This document shows, piece by piece, positions 45,136 through 56,685 of a stretch of DNA of 64,000 nt. The stretch lies in the NCBI GenBank assembly GCA_023159155.1, contig JAJNNX010000016.1, positions 62,001 through 126,000 on the forward strand, in the 5' to 3' direction. This stretch comes from Ustulina deusta. Lineage: Eukaryota > Ascomycota > Sordariomycetes > Xylariales > Xylariaceae. Each line of letters opens with the position of its first letter. The first letter of the stretch is position 1. The position numbers were made by a program, and so were the translations under genes. The notes beneath the pieces are model-generated. The model was not told the origin of the DNA. It worked only from the letters and a program-made list of their open reading frames with translations, and did not search any database.

Positions 45136-47577
45136 ATGGAATTGATACCGTATTCATCGAGAGAGGGTCAAATAGTTCTGTACGTACCTTCATTTACCCT
45201 TCATTTACCCTCCATTTACCGCCTGCTCGCTGCCTTTGTCATCTTCACTATTCCAATTCCCACACACACCCTTTGATCCTGGGTCCGTCCGTTGGCCAGT
45301 ACTTGAGGTATGATGACGAGGGTAAGGATGAAGATGACGATGAAGGTGGAGAGGAAGAAGAAGAAGAAGATGATAGGGAAGAAGGCAGCGATGGCTGACT
45401 ACTGAGCCCCCCGTCCGTGTACTAGTCGCCACCGCGATGCCCTCGTCGTTCGTGATCACGCCTCGCAGCGCCTCGAGATCCGCGGTGCTCCTGTCACTGA
45501 ATGCCCCACCTGTAAACGACCTCTGCGATCCTCTTCGCCCGAGCGCCACTTCGATGCCGCCCCGAATCGTGACTCTTGGGTTGATCCCCAGTACTTTCGC
45601 ATGCTGCAGGCCGGCCACCATGAACATGAGGATCTCCATTCCCCTCAGCCTTCTTCCAACCCCGTGCGCCGCTTGACCCAGCCCGCCCTACCTGGTGTCC
45701 TGCCTGGTGGTGATGCGACCATTGGCGCTGTAGACGATGCCGAATTTGTTTCGAGCGCGTCAGCGCCCCAAGAAGGTGCACGCATCCGTCGAGACGCGTT
45801 TAGCCCCAACTACTTCACGACTTTCTTTGTTGAGGAGCGGGAGCTCGGCCGTGGTGGAAAGGGAGTTGTGTTGCTGGTTCGCCACGAGATAGATGGCTGT
45901 CCTCTCGGCCACTTCGCCTGCAAGAGAGTCCCCGTCGGGGATGATCATGCCTGGTTAGAAAAGGTGCTTGTTGAGGTCAAGCTTCTTGCCGCCCTCTCCC
46001 ACCCCAATCTCGTGTCTTACCGCCATGTTTGGCTTGAAGATGTCCAGATCCATCGCTTCGGCCCGAGCGTGGCATGTGCTTTCATCCTTCAACAGTATTG
46101 CAACAGCGGTGATCTACTGCGCTACTTAATCGGCGACCAGCCTAAGCAGGCTACCAAAGAGCAGTTAAAGGCCCAGCTACGCCGCCGCTCAAAGGGCCAC
46201 GGGGAACGGCCGCCTGAGGTAACAGCCTCGCAACGTCGCTTGTCCCTGGAAGAAATCTATTCGCTCTTCAAAGACATTACCTCTGGACTTGCTTATCTTC
46301 ATAGTGCCAACTACATTCATCGTGATTTAAAGCCAAGTAATTGTCTACTGCATCACGAAAATGGGAAATTCATATGCCTGATTAGCGACTTTGGCGAGGT
46401 ACAACCGAGAAACGCTGTGCGTAAATCAACGGGTACCACTGGAACTATATCCTACTGCGCCCCCGAGGTCTTGAAAATGGACGCGAGCGGCCGGTTTGGA
46501 AACTTTACCGTAAAGTCGGATGTCTTCTCCCTTGGCATGATCCTATATTTCCTCTGCTTTGGTCGGCTACCCTATAGGAACGCCAACGTCGTCCACGAAG
46601 AGCTAGAAGATATCGATGAGCTTCGTGCTGAGATTGCCGACTGGAAAGGTTTCGTAGACGAGAGAAGAGAGCGGCCGGACCTACCGTCGAAGCTATACCA
46701 GCTGCTTAAGAAGATGTTGGCGTTAGACCCTGGTGAGCGACCGAGTGCGACGGAAGTGTTGGGAATGCTGAATCACGAGTCGAGCCAGGGCGGCCTGCGC
46801 GGACCACGGCCCACGAGCCCTCCGGTTGGCATACCAAGTCGCAGGATACAGAACCTAGACTCCCCTATGCCTCCCAGTACACCCCAAGCCGAGCCTCCGA
46901 AGCAGCCGACCTACGGCAATGGAGACCCCGCACATGATTTTATACCATCCCACAATCTGATCTCTCCTCCCATTGGCCATTCCCCGCAACCCACATCAGC
47001 CAATAGCCTACTAAAATACAGAGCTCCCAGTAGCCCCCGGCACCAATCCCATGCCATGATTCTCACTCGAAGTCAGGAAAGGCATCCATCCCTAGATCGC
47101 TCGTCTGTCTCAAGATCTCCCAGTCCCCAGCCTTCGCCGGCGGTTCACACTCCACTTCTGATGCCAGCTCCAGGCGGTCCGCTGGGCACCTTCGGCCACC
47201 ACGCTGTTCTTTGCCAGCACCACATCACATCTGTCCTCCGGGCTCACTCTGCGTCGATATTACTCTTCTGCAAACTGTCCTTTTTCTTGATTAAGGTCGC
47301 ATCGCTCACCAGGGCTTGTTGGCCTTTTATGGTTAGCTTAGGTATTGGCATACCATTAGTGAGTGCTGCAGGATTGGATTTGGTTGCAGCCTCTGAAGCG
47401 AGCAATGGCCCGACAGACGGCGGACGGGCTAGATATGCTGCTCGCGCCTCATTTGTGTGGCACTGGGGTTGGAAGGGCAGTTTAACGTTACTTGCACTAC
47501 ACTTCTCCGCATTGTGGGCTGCTTCTCGGTGGGGCAACCTTTGTGTCGCTGCCCGAGAAGGCTGGGTCGACTGGTGA
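45136..47577 (+). CDS. iks1: IKS1-type serine/threonine protein kinase
   Basis: Exon 1 (45136-45179) encodes MELIPYSSREGQIV and splices over a 246-nt intron to exon 2 (45426-47577), giving LRHRDALVVRDHASQ; total 731 aa. The N-terminal domain has a zinc-ribbon-like CPTCKRPLR and DSWVDPQYFRML. The kinase domain has a Gly loop (LGRGGKGVV), Lys in FACKRV, HRDLKPSN, DFG in LISDFGEVQ and APEV; all catalytic residues are present. A Pro/Ser-rich linker follows, then C-terminal hydrophobic segments (about residues 625-660 and 700-715), suggesting membrane anchoring. It matches fungal homologues of yeast Iks1, a kinase with few known substrates. An ATG at 45601 inside exon 2 would lose the N-terminal domain, so the spliced start is preferred. 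The intron contains a GA-rich low-complexity stretch. Confidence 0.9.
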
Positions 47578-47839
47578 TGCTTAGTGCCTGAGTAATATCA
47601 AGGTATCAGCCTTTCTGTAATATTACTTGTAGTTTCCTTCGTTCATTGTATCAAGTAGGTCCCTAGGTCGAGCGCCTATATCCAACGATGTACACTACAT
47701 CTTGCCAACAATTGTCATCATTGTTTTAGGCAAAGAATATGCTGATGTAGTATGGAAATTGTTGGTATTTGGTTCCTCAATGTGATGGGAAATAGGCGTG
47801 TAATAACAAAGAGGTATCCAGGACACATCTTCTCAGACT

Positions 47840-48949
47840 TCATTCTGCCTCTGTTTTCCCGATCCTAATACCCGAAGCTACCCACCCAGCAACGCGATCG
47901 CGAATCCTAGCCACGCCAGCATCACCCGCTCTAGCAGCGGCGTCATAAGCAAGGCGATGCACAGGTAGATTCTCCGAGAACAGCGCCCGCCTATCTGTCC
48001 ACCCAGTCAACTTCCTAATCTTGGTACTATCGACCCACTGCGTGTACCCGAGAACGGGTTCGAGGATGTGCAGCTCCGGGCTCTTAACCTCGGCCAACGG
48101 CATCATAGCGATGCCGCCCCGGATGCCGTATTCGGCACTCAGGGCGGTCATGATATCAGAGACGGTCTCGTACCGATGGGCCGAGATATTGAAGCATTCC
48201 CCACTGACCTCGGCGCGAACCGGATGCGTAGCCAGAGCGACGTAAGCGTCGGCACAGTCGTCGACGTGGCAGCCGTGGTAGATATTATGGAGGTGACCGG
48301 GGACATTCACAGGATTGCCGTCTGCCCCATCGCTCTCGCGCAACGCTTCGAATATCACGCCGTAATAGCTCCCGCCGTACCCGAAAAGCGGTGTGGGACG
48401 CAACACAGCCGCATCAAAGAGATCCGAATGCTCGAAGGCCTTCAACGTGCAAAACGTGCGCGTCTTCAGGATATCCATCGGCCGAAGCGGCGAATCCTCC
48501 GTATGTGGCCGCAGCCCGGCATCGCCGTGGCGCCCCGTCATGCCGTAGTCTTTGCACCCGGACGACACGAGCACAAGCGGCCTGGTGGCGCCGTGTTGTC
48601 GCGCGTGGCGCGCTACTTTGACGAGGAGGGCTAGCACGTGCTCCCAGTGTTCGAGGAAGGGGACCTGTTCGGTGCACGAGACGACGACATCGAAGGGGCG
48701 TGTCGAGGCCCGCGCTAGCAGCTCGTCGACAAAGACCAGGTCGGCCGAGATGGCGCCGACGACGGGCGTGATCTCCTCGGCGAGCAGTGCGTCGGTTGCC
48801 TCTGCGCGACGGACAAGGCCGTATACGTGCCATCCGGCGCGTGTGAAGGCACGGCTTACTGCGAACCCAATATACCCGCTAGCCCCCGTGACGAGGACAG
48901 TCTTCTTAGGCGGGCGCGCCTCGGCGATCGTTGCCTGGGCATAGGACAT
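47840..48949 (-). CDS. Extended short-chain dehydrogenase / NAD-dependent epimerase-like protein
   Basis: Intronless, 369 aa. The N-terminal Rossmann motif is VLVTGASGYIG (residues about 18-28), followed by VYGLVRR, which fits dinucleotide binding. VLVSSGCKDYG stands at the catalytic Ser region. The usual YxxxK is not obvious: KTRTFCTLKAFEHSDLFDAAVLRP occupies that place. A later VDDCADAYVALATHP and SGECFNISAH are typical of atypical/extended SDRs of the epimerase group in fungi. The substrate is unknown. It is convergent with the kinase gene (260 bases between stops) and locally GC-rich (above 55%). It may be catalytically atypical because of the missing Tyr. Confidence 0.8.
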   Translation of the reverse strand: MSYAQATIAEARPPKKTVLVTGASGYIGFAVSRAFTRAGWHVYGLVRRAEATDALLAEEITPVVGAISADLVFVDELLARASTRPFDVVVSCTEQVPFLEHWEHVLALLVKVARHARQHGATRPLVLVSSGCKDYGMTGRHGDAGLRPHTEDSPLRPMDILKTRTFCTLKAFEHSDLFDAAVLRPTPLFGYGGSYYGVIFEALRESDGADGNPVNVPGHLHNIYHGCHVDDCADAYVALATHPVRAEVSGECFNISAHRYETVSDIMTALSAEYGIRGGIAMMPLAEVKSPELHILEPVLGYTQWVDSTKIRKLTGWTDRRALFSENLPVHRLAYDAAARAGDAGVARIRDRVAGWVASGIRIGKTEAE

Positions 48950-50166
48950 TGTGATTAGGCACGACTATTGCTGTTAGATTTCTGACGACAAAACTGTGAC
49001 GCTGGTAGTCTAGTAGTTAATCCATCCATTTCCGAATCATCGCAGCAAAGACGTTCCCTCCTTCCCCCTCTCCCCCCCCTTTAAAACGTTTGCGACGGGG
49101 TGTGGTGATTGTCCACGAAGATTTCGATGCCGCCCACCGAAGTCCACGTTTGTCAGCCGACCGGCCAGAAAATTGCTCCGGCTCTGGGTGCTGGTGGGTC
49201 CCGTAAGACCGGTGTTGAGTTATGCGGAGGGACCTTGTCCCGCTGATGAGCTGATTTCTGGCTTCTAGATAGGTACTTTAAGCAAAACCTGCATTGAGCT
49301 TCGCGAGAATAATCTAGGACCAGGAAGCAGAAGAAATGCGTTACCCAAGAAGGCGTCGCAGTAAATCGTATAGTGATTTGTGAGTTTCATACGCACTTAC
49401 TTCTTGGTCCTGGTCCTATTGCGACTCCATTCATGACAGAGCCTATCATGCTGTTCAATTCTCCCGCCTGCGCCGAAAAGGAGCTCTCTAAGCCAGCACA
49501 AGGCAACTATCTACGGCACAGTAGTTTCTGCTCTTAAGATTGGCTTGAATTTATGAACCTTCATGTTGTAAGCTAGAAATCCAAGTTAGATAGGTAAAAT
49601 CAAACAATAGTACAACACACTACGCCCGCGCTTAGTCTTTAAGGCAGATCAATAAAATTAGAACATCGATTCGAAGTAGCAAACAATGCTCAAACTCTCA
49701 AAAAGGTCCTTTGCATATAACTGATCGCAATGTCGCCACGTAGTCGGGAGACTACTAAATGGTAATTGAGGATGAATCAGCGCTTGTGATGCGTGGCTTT
49801 GCCGTAAAAACTGGGTTGATTTACAAACAATAACATCAGTTTACATGATATATCTGCCCGAAACGCCAATGCAAATGCCAAGCCGATGGCTATGCCTATA
49901 CCTAAACCTATACCTATGCCTATGCCTAGATCATATACCGCGAGAGCCTAGATCCGCAATAGAACGGACTTCAAAGCAACCGCATACCCGTACTCCAACA
50001 ATTGTTGTCGCTGCAACACTTGTAACCCATAAAGAACGCTTCCGTAGCCACTGGTGCTCGTGTATATGGGAGAGGGAAATGCAGCAGCCCCATGTGCTGG
50101 CGACTCATCCCAAGGGGTATCGTCATCCATTCCTCAATTACAGACCTCTACTCAGTCTCATTTCGC
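48950..50166. other. Intergenic, no gene
   Basis: 1.2 kb upstream of the SDR gene and downstream of the Cys-rich gene. It contains a CCTATA/CCTATG hexamer array at 49891-49928. Nothing else is recognised. Confidence 0.5.
49891..49928. repeat. Hexanucleotide CCTATA/CCTATG array
   Basis: Six to seven near-perfect hexamers. On the opposite strand they read TATAGG/CATAGG, like the GTATAG array at 12.24 kb. Confidence 0.85.
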
Positions 50167-51006
50167 TCAACAGAGCCAGCTACTCATGCCTCCTGCCCAG
50201 GGGATCGTAGCCCTAGCGCCACTACCAGCTCTTGATGTTGTTCCTGCACAGCTTAAACATCTTCGTTGCTCGTCGAGATTGGTGATGGAGCAATATGAGC
50301 AGACATGCTTCCCACAGCCACCGCAGCTCGTTGCCCGTGTGCCCGACGTATTATCGACATCCATCATCATACTTTCGTCATCACCATAAAGCTTCTGTCC
50401 ACAGTCCTCACACTCTGTCGGGGTGTCCATCGTTGTCGGTGGTAAGCATGCAGCTGGGAGAGCGGATGGACGGGAAGGGAGATTCCAGAAGCTGTGCAGG
50501 TTTGTTTGCTGAGAGGATGAAGACGATGAAGATGGAGGTCCTGGGTGCGCAGCTACAGGGGCATGGTGCTGTTGATGGCTTGCTGTCCATGTTCCCTGCG
50601 CTTGCCGTCGTTGTGCTGCGTAGAGCATGTCAAGGGTGCGTTCTGTTGCAAGACCAGTAAGTCACCATTCATACCTCAACCACTAGTTTTAGGCAGCCGT
50701 GTTGATGACTACGAATTCGGCGGGTTGACCAGAGACTAACTTACGATGGACTTCGTGTTCCGAAGGGCGATTGTCCCGAAGCCGTTTCATTGTGCGCCCT
50801 GGAACATGGGAGAGTTGGAGGTTCTTGTTGCTGAAATGCGACAGCGGTGAGACGGGGGAGTATGGGGTGAAGGTGAAGCTGTGGGTGTCCATGGACGATG
50901 TATCGGCGAACTGAGGAGAGAAAGGAGCGATTCGCGGGGGCGAATTGAATGTGCTTGTCGTGGACGTCGACAGCTCGGACTCGGAGCGCTTACGTTTCAG
51001 TTGCAT
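50167..51006 (-). CDS. Conserved fungal protein with C4-type zinc-binding region
   Basis: Two exons (51006-50745, 50642-50167) join in phase to 245 aa; the junction reads EHEVH-QRTLDMLYAAQ. The N terminus is basic (MQLKRKRSESELS, nuclear-localisation-like). A conserved MKRLRDNRPSE core follows, then a Gln/Ser/His-rich linker, LHSFWNLPS, and a cysteine array with CEDCG, CGGCGKHVCSYCS and CLSCAG that probably binds two zinc ions. I recognise it as a widespread Pezizomycotina hypothetical protein of unknown function. A nuclear location is inferred. Intron ends are GTAAGT and CAACAG. Confidence 0.8.
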
Positions 51007-53318
51007 GGTGAAAGACGAGACGGATGATTGATTGATGGAGACAGGAGAGAGAACGGTTTAGATTTGACTTCTGGCGAATTGAAGTCTCTCGACGACGGAT
51101 CTTGATACAGAGGCAGAGGTGTTGATTTGCGGGAGGTTGTACAAGATGGGGTGCCAATGGGTTGCGATTGATGCAGGGTAAAAGGTATTTGTTAAGATGC
51201 GAGAATGATATATGCCTTGGTACACAGGGGAAGAGAGGCAGGCTACGAATAAGTAGGTACCTATCCGGACCGGGGGTTGGTGCTGGTGTCGCGACCGGAC
51301 GTGACGGGACGCGACCGGCCCCACCAATACGCGTTAAGAGGTTTCCAAAAGAAGTCCCTTGGAGGACCTGGAGTTCAATTGATCAGTCAGTATATATGCA
51401 TATCAATATTAATATTCTTCAAACATGCTAACCCACGTTTATGCAACATTGTTGCTTTTATCCAAACTTCACTTGTGTTGGCATATGCAGGTGGTGAGCA
51501 TTGAGGCTATGTTTGCATACAGCCAAGTGGACTCATGGACTCATTCCATAGGGTCAATGGTAAAATGGAATGTGCCCGTGGTTAGTAAATACTACGTATA
51601 GTCCCATGGTTATTGTAGGGTGGTTACCTACCTAATTAGCCCTCTCTGCTGCTTGTGAAACAAGATGACGACTTGAATGGGTACTGGCTCGAATACACTA
51701 GATTTAGTGTAAGCACGTTGAAGATTTCCGCTTTCGGTAATAGGTACTACCTACCTTGCTATCAAGATAACGCGTGTTGCACAAGATGGGTGAGTTGGGC
51801 TTAATGCACGTGTCCTCGCCGCTTTTGTCCAAGGTTGGTTTACCTTATCGTAGGTCAAGTGATTGAGGCATTACGGATTACATTGTAGGTATAATCGTAA
51901 GCATAACGGTTAGCTTTTAGATAATCTCATTATTCCTATAGGACTTGGTATCGTGGGTACATCACTACCTAGCCAACAAATAAGCTCCCGGTATTCGGCT
52001 CCCGCTATCTATATCGGATAACTTGGGCTCAAAACCCGTGGCGTAAGGTAGTCGGCCAGGTATACAAGAGACTGTGCAATCTAAAGGTATCGAGGAGCCT
52101 CCTTAAGGGAGAAAAGAGACTTTTCAGCACAATCCACTGGCTTATTCCTCCCAATAGGTATGGAGGAGTTCTGCTTGAGTAGGACCCCATAGGTACTTAG
52201 CAATTGGGTTGTTCCCTACATATATATTCATTCGAACTTACCTAATCGATCTAGCTACCTAGCAACATATGAGAGCAAATACCAAGTAATACAAGATGAG
52301 TGAAATGATGTACCGAGACGGATGGGTGCGTGTTGAGAAGACAGCGTTCTGAGGCTGAATATGTAGTTTCTTATATTGTCGTGACCTAAAACTTCCACCG
52401 AACGAATTCAGTCATTTAAACAATTCCGAACCTGGGTTAGACGGGAGGTTTTTATCCTTGACTTCTTTGCGTTGGCGTTGCTGGCTCAGCACGCGACTCA
52501 ACTTCTTCTCGTCGCTGTTTTCCTTTCTGGAATAAGTTCATTTTTAACAAATGAATGACGGATTGCGTTAGATGCAAAACTGCACTGTTTGTTATATAAA
52601 AATATCATTGGTATCCGTTTCTTAGGTATGGTTCGAAGATGTGCGAGCCGGGGGCATGGACCGCCCAGGCTAAAAGCGGCGTGGCTCAGGCTACCTGGGT
52701 ACCCAAGAACCCCAATTAGAGGTAGGATTAGGTGGATAGGTACATGCTACCTTAGTAGAACAGTACAACCAGTCTCCATTCACATACAGTCGGTTGCAGG
52801 TATTCGGCCGGGATAGGTACTTCTACTCTCCCCAGGTGCCTCTGGCTAATTACTTGCTAAGGCTGTTATCCTCATCCACCAAGCTTCCGACCCAAGAACA
52901 TCCTCTCGATCCTCGGGCCACTCTTCTCTTCCTCTCAACCACCGACTGTGGCTTCCCCGAAACTACCTAAGTTAAGTAGCCAAGTCTGTAGGTCTGCTCC
53001 CTCTGCCGCGAGAAACAACCCAGACAGCCAGACAACCCCCCCACCATTCCTCCTAGACAACCGTCGTCGCATAGCAATCAATCCAATCGCTCGCCCTGCG
53101 ATCGCCTGTTTCCTCTGCTCGAATCGCCAGCAACCTCAACCTCATGCGCATACGAAGGAAACCGCAAAACGGCCAACCGACAAACCTCGCTCGTCTCCCT
53201 GGTTGTATTTCTCTGTACTCCCTGTGTTCTCCGGCTGTACTCGGCACGTCATCAAGACGCACCTCCTTCTCCACCTACCACGCCAATCTACTACGTTTGC
53301 GCCGCACGCGATCCTACA
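51007..53318. other. Divergent 2.3-kb intergenic region with TAGGTA words
   Basis: It lies between the Cys-rich gene (minus) and TFIIS (plus). The palindrome TAGGTACCTA occurs at 51254-51263, with TAGGTA/TACCTA words scattered from 51.6 to 52.8 kb. The 300-400 bases before 53319 are C/T-rich and probably form the TFIIS leader. No gene seen. Confidence 0.5.
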
Positions 53319-54479
53319 ATGTCGTCCCAACAACGAGAACTCGAGGGTCGTATAAAGGCCCTCCACAAGGCTCAGGTCGAGAAATCCCCTGCTACTGCCA
53401 TCATTTCGCTCCTTGATGGTCTCAAGAAGGATGTCCGCCCCACCGAGGAGATGTTGCGCGTATGTATTTTCTATTTGCCTTTTGACACATCTGCTTGCTA
53501 CCCTTGGTATACCATTGCAGCAGCAACTACTATCCCTCTGCTGTGTGGTGAATGTTGTGGGTGAAAGGCCCGAACTTGCACACCGATCCCATCCGTAATG
53601 TGCGCCGGTATCTAACCACTGACTGGCCATGAGTGCAGACTACCAAGGCCGGTCTTGTTGTGGGCAAGCTCCGAGGTCATACAAACAAGGACATCGGCAA
53701 AGCCGCCAACGATGTCGTCTCGAAGTGGAGAAAGATTGTCGAGGAAGAGAAGAAGGCCAAGGGTCTGCACGCGTCTGGTGGACGACCCCGCGATTCCGCC
53801 TCTCCTGCTAGCAAGGCCGCATCCCCAGCTCCCAAGCCCGTTCCTATCGGCGGCAGCAAAAAGGCTTTCGATGGCAATCCCGAGACCCGCAAGTTCGCCA
53901 CCGACAATGTCGACATCAAGCGCACCGACTCTCAGATCCGTAATAACTGTATCGGCGTTTTGTATAATGGCTTAGCCTATCGGTCGACCGAACCTGAGGA
54001 CACGGTGCTCATCAAGGCGATGGCTGTCGAGGCCGCGGCGTTCAAGACGTACAAGGGTGAGACTCAGGCCTACAAGGAGAAGGTCCGGTCCCTGTTCCAG
54101 AATCTCAAGGTGAAAAACAACTCGGATCTGGGACGTAACGTCATGTCCGGTGCTATCTCTCCTGAGAAATTCGTCGTCATGACGTCCAAGCAGCTCCAAT
54201 CTCCCGAGCAGCGGAAGCTGGATGCCGAACTCGAAGAGGAGAATATGAAGAAGGCTCAGGTTCCCATGGTGGAGAAGAGCATCAGTGATAGTCTCGAGTG
54301 CAGCGCCTGCAAGAAGAAGATGGTTAGCTATACCCAGGCCCAAACCCGAAGTGCCGATGAGCCGATGACCACTTTCTGCGAGTGTCTGAACTGTGGAAAG
54401 CACTGGAAGGTAAGTTTGGCTAATTTTCTCTCATTTCGCTACCAGACCTTTACTGACTATCTATGTGTAGTTCTCTTGA
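53319..54479 (+). CDS. dst1: Transcription elongation factor TFIIS
   Basis: Three exons (53319-53459, 53639-54409, 54471-54479) give 306 aa. Domain I (TFIIS N-terminal, LW-like) runs through MSSQQRELEGRIKAL to TTKAGLVVGKLRGHTNKDI. A Pro/Ala/Ser linker follows. The central Pol II-binding domain covers RNNCIGVLYNGLAYRS to SGAISPEKFVVMTSKQL. The C-terminal zinc ribbon has CSACKKK and CECLNCGKHWKFS; the tip acidic pair is in SADEPMTTF. The last exon codes only for Phe-Ser-stop, but KFS/KFC endings are the family norm, so the microexon is credible. Known role: stimulates RNA cleavage and restart of backtracked RNA polymerase II. Confidence 0.94.
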
Positions 54480-54864
54480 TCTGCCTCTGTTCTATTGGTT
54501 CCGGCTTTGCAGGACCACCCACCACTCTTTTGCTACGATTCATGAACTTCTCGTCGGGAAACCCCGCCAGAGACGACAGGCGTTTTGCGTTCTTGTAGGA
54601 GCAATGTCTTCTCCAGATCAGAAGGCTTTCGATGGGCATTTGAGACCTTCCCGGGGAACAGGTCGAGAGGATGTGAAGACATCTTCAGTGCGTAGCTTCA
54701 GCTCGCCTTGACAACATTCCCGTTGCCTGCCTTGACCTCCGGGCGCAGCCTTGTACTATAGATCATTCCATGAGATAGGCGTTCCGTGATGCCGTTCAAG
54801 CGAGGCAGTTGTGCAACTGGAGCTCTGAATACAACTGATCACGTTGTCAACCTATGCGCCTGCC
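54480..54864. other. Convergent 3' intergenic region
   Basis: 385 bases between the stop codons of TFIIS and the cysteine-synthase-like gene. No feature seen. Confidence 0.5.
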
Positions 54865-56247
54865 TTACGTGATAACCGGCTGCTCAATGGCGAGGCGAGT
54901 GAATAAATCATCAGACTTCGGTTCATCTTCTAGTCCCATATCCCCAATCTTCTTCCATAATTTGCTTAGGTGTCTCGTGCCCGAATCGCATAGTATGGTG
55001 ACGACATGGCTGCCCTCGGGCAGGGCCATGGCAGCCACAACAGCTGCAACACAGTTCACGGCGCTGCTACTCCCCACGAAAATGCCATCGTGCTCGACGA
55101 GCCAGCGCGCCATCTTGCAGGCCTGCTCATCCGTGACCTTAACCGCGTCATCGATCAGCTCGCGCCCGGCCTCGAAATTGTCCGTCACACGGTTGATTCC
55201 AACGCCCTCGACGATCGAATCGACCTGTTGCCGCCGGCGCGTGCCCTCCTTCTCCGTCGCGCTGTACATGACGCCGTGCCGGATCTTGTTGTAGAGACCG
55301 CTGCCCTGCGGGTCGGCTAGGACGACGCGAACGCCGGGGAGTTTGGCGTCATCTTTCAGATATCGCGCAACGCCGGCAATCGTGCCGCCCGTCCCGGCGC
55401 CCGCCACAAATGCATCGATACGGCCGTCTGTCTGCGCTACGATCTCCGGGCCCGTCGTGGCCTGGTGCGCCTGGTAGTTGGCGGGATTCTCGAATTGGTC
55501 CGCGAAGAAACCCCTGCTCTCGTCCTCCTGCGAGGCCGTATGCTCGGCGGCCCGGCGGCGCGCCAGGTTCACAAAGTGCTCAGGCGACGCGATGGGCGCT
55601 ACGGGGACGCGCTCGACGGCGGCGCCGAGGTGATGCAGCAGGTCCGACTTCTCGAGGCTCTGATCGTCAGGCATGCAGATATGTGCGCGGTACCCCTTGG
55701 CACGGGCCAGCGCCGCGATCGAGATACCGGTGCTGCCGACGGTGCCTTCGTAGATAGTGTCGCCTCTACCGGGCACCAATAAGCCCTCGGCCTCGGCGAC
55801 CTCGATCATGCGCAGCGCTACGCGGTCCTTGGGGCTGTTGCCGGCGCCGTTCAGGAATTCGGCCTTGGCAAGGATGGTGCGGCCCGTGGCTTCGGAGAGA
55901 CTATGGATTTCCAGGAGCGGCGTCCCGCCGATGCAGCCCTCGATTCCGGACACGATGCCGGGACATGGCAGGTTTAGCGCGTCCCGGGCCATCTCGTGGT
56001 CTTCGAGTGCCACGGGGCCCCAGAAGAGGCTCGATCTGCGACGTCTTGCGGCGTTTTCCGTGTCACGCCCAGACGGATTTGAAGCCAAGGTGCGTCGGTA
56101 TTTCCGTGCCCCGCTGCGCTTTTGCTGGTATCGACCTTGCAGGTCCGGATATAGATCTTTGAAGCCCAGGGTCACGAGCACGCCGGCCGCGAAGGCGATG
56201 ACTACGGCGACTGTGCCGTAGGCCCGTGGGTGGTCGCTTAATGCCAT
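54865..56247 (-). CDS. Membrane-anchored cysteine-synthase-like PLP enzyme
   Basis: Intronless, 460 aa, from the ATG at 56247 (MALSDHPRAYG). An in-frame TTG upstream is not used. Residues about 10-30 form a transmembrane anchor (YGTVAVVIAFAAGVLVTLGF). The fold-type II PLP core follows: IGGTPLLEI, a GNSPKDRVA Lys loop (usually S-V-K-D-R; here Pro precedes Lys), an EGTVGSTGISIA substrate loop, AGAGTGGTIAGVARYL (phosphate-binding) and VGSSSAVNCVAA near the C terminus. It resembles yeast Mcy1/YGR012W and fungal CysB-type O-acetylserine sulfhydrylases, of which Mcy1 is on the mitochondrial outer membrane. Catalytic Lys and Ser are present, so activity is plausible. Head-to-head with the NDUFAF7-like gene. 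Confidence 0.9.
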   Translation of the reverse strand: MALSDHPRAYGTVAVVIAFAAGVLVTLGFKDLYPDLQGRYQQKRSGARKYRRTLASNPSGRDTENAARRRRSSLFWGPVALEDHEMARDALNLPCPGIVSGIEGCIGGTPLLEIHSLSEATGRTILAKAEFLNGAGNSPKDRVALRMIEVAEAEGLLVPGRGDTIYEGTVGSTGISIAALARAKGYRAHICMPDDQSLEKSDLLHHLGAAVERVPVAPIASPEHFVNLARRRAAEHTASQEDESRGFFADQFENPANYQAHQATTGPEIVAQTDGRIDAFVAGAGTGGTIAGVARYLKDDAKLPGVRVVLADPQGSGLYNKIRHGVMYSATEKEGTRRRQQVDSIVEGVGINRVTDNFEAGRELIDDAVKVTDEQACKMARWLVEHDGIFVGSSSAVNCVAAVVAAMALPEGSHVVTILCDSGTRHLSKLWKKIGDMGLEDEPKSDDLFTRLAIEQPVIT

Positions 56248-56685
56248 GCCTGTGATTTGTGACGGGACTGCAAGAAAACCATGGTTTCCAGGAGGTATTC
56301 TGGTAGAGACGACATGCAACGGAGGAGAAGGGTCTCAAATACACGCAAAGGTAAAGTAGAGGTAGCTCATCTCAGTTTCAACAAGGAGTTTCATCCAGTT
56401 CAAATGGTACCTCACAAATACAAAAAGAGATGGACTCTGGTTTTAGCAATATATGCATGTCAGGCATTTTTGCAACCTTGTAGGTGCATATCCCATAGGC
56501 CCATCGTCCAGATAGGTACCTAAAGTACCTCCGGTCGTGTATAGGTACTGTGCCGCCGGCGATAAGCCAGGTAGCTAAGTACCTAGGGAGGTACATGGAG
56601 GGAGTGTGCTCTCAAAAAAAGAAAGGACAGCTCCGTCCGCCGTCACAAGCTCACGAGACCTGGCGCAAACCAGTCCTTACGTGCC
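56248..56685. promoter_or_regulatory. Bidirectional promoter region of two mitochondrial-type genes
   Basis: 438 bases between diverging starts of the cysteine-synthase-like and NDUFAF7-like genes. It holds TAGGTACCTA at 56513-56522 and further TACCT/AGGTA words (56.52-56.60 kb). Confidence 0.5.

Noticed and set aside
48068..48634. 188-codon plus-strand frame antisense to the SDR gene
   Set aside because: Shadow of a GC-rich real gene on the other strand.
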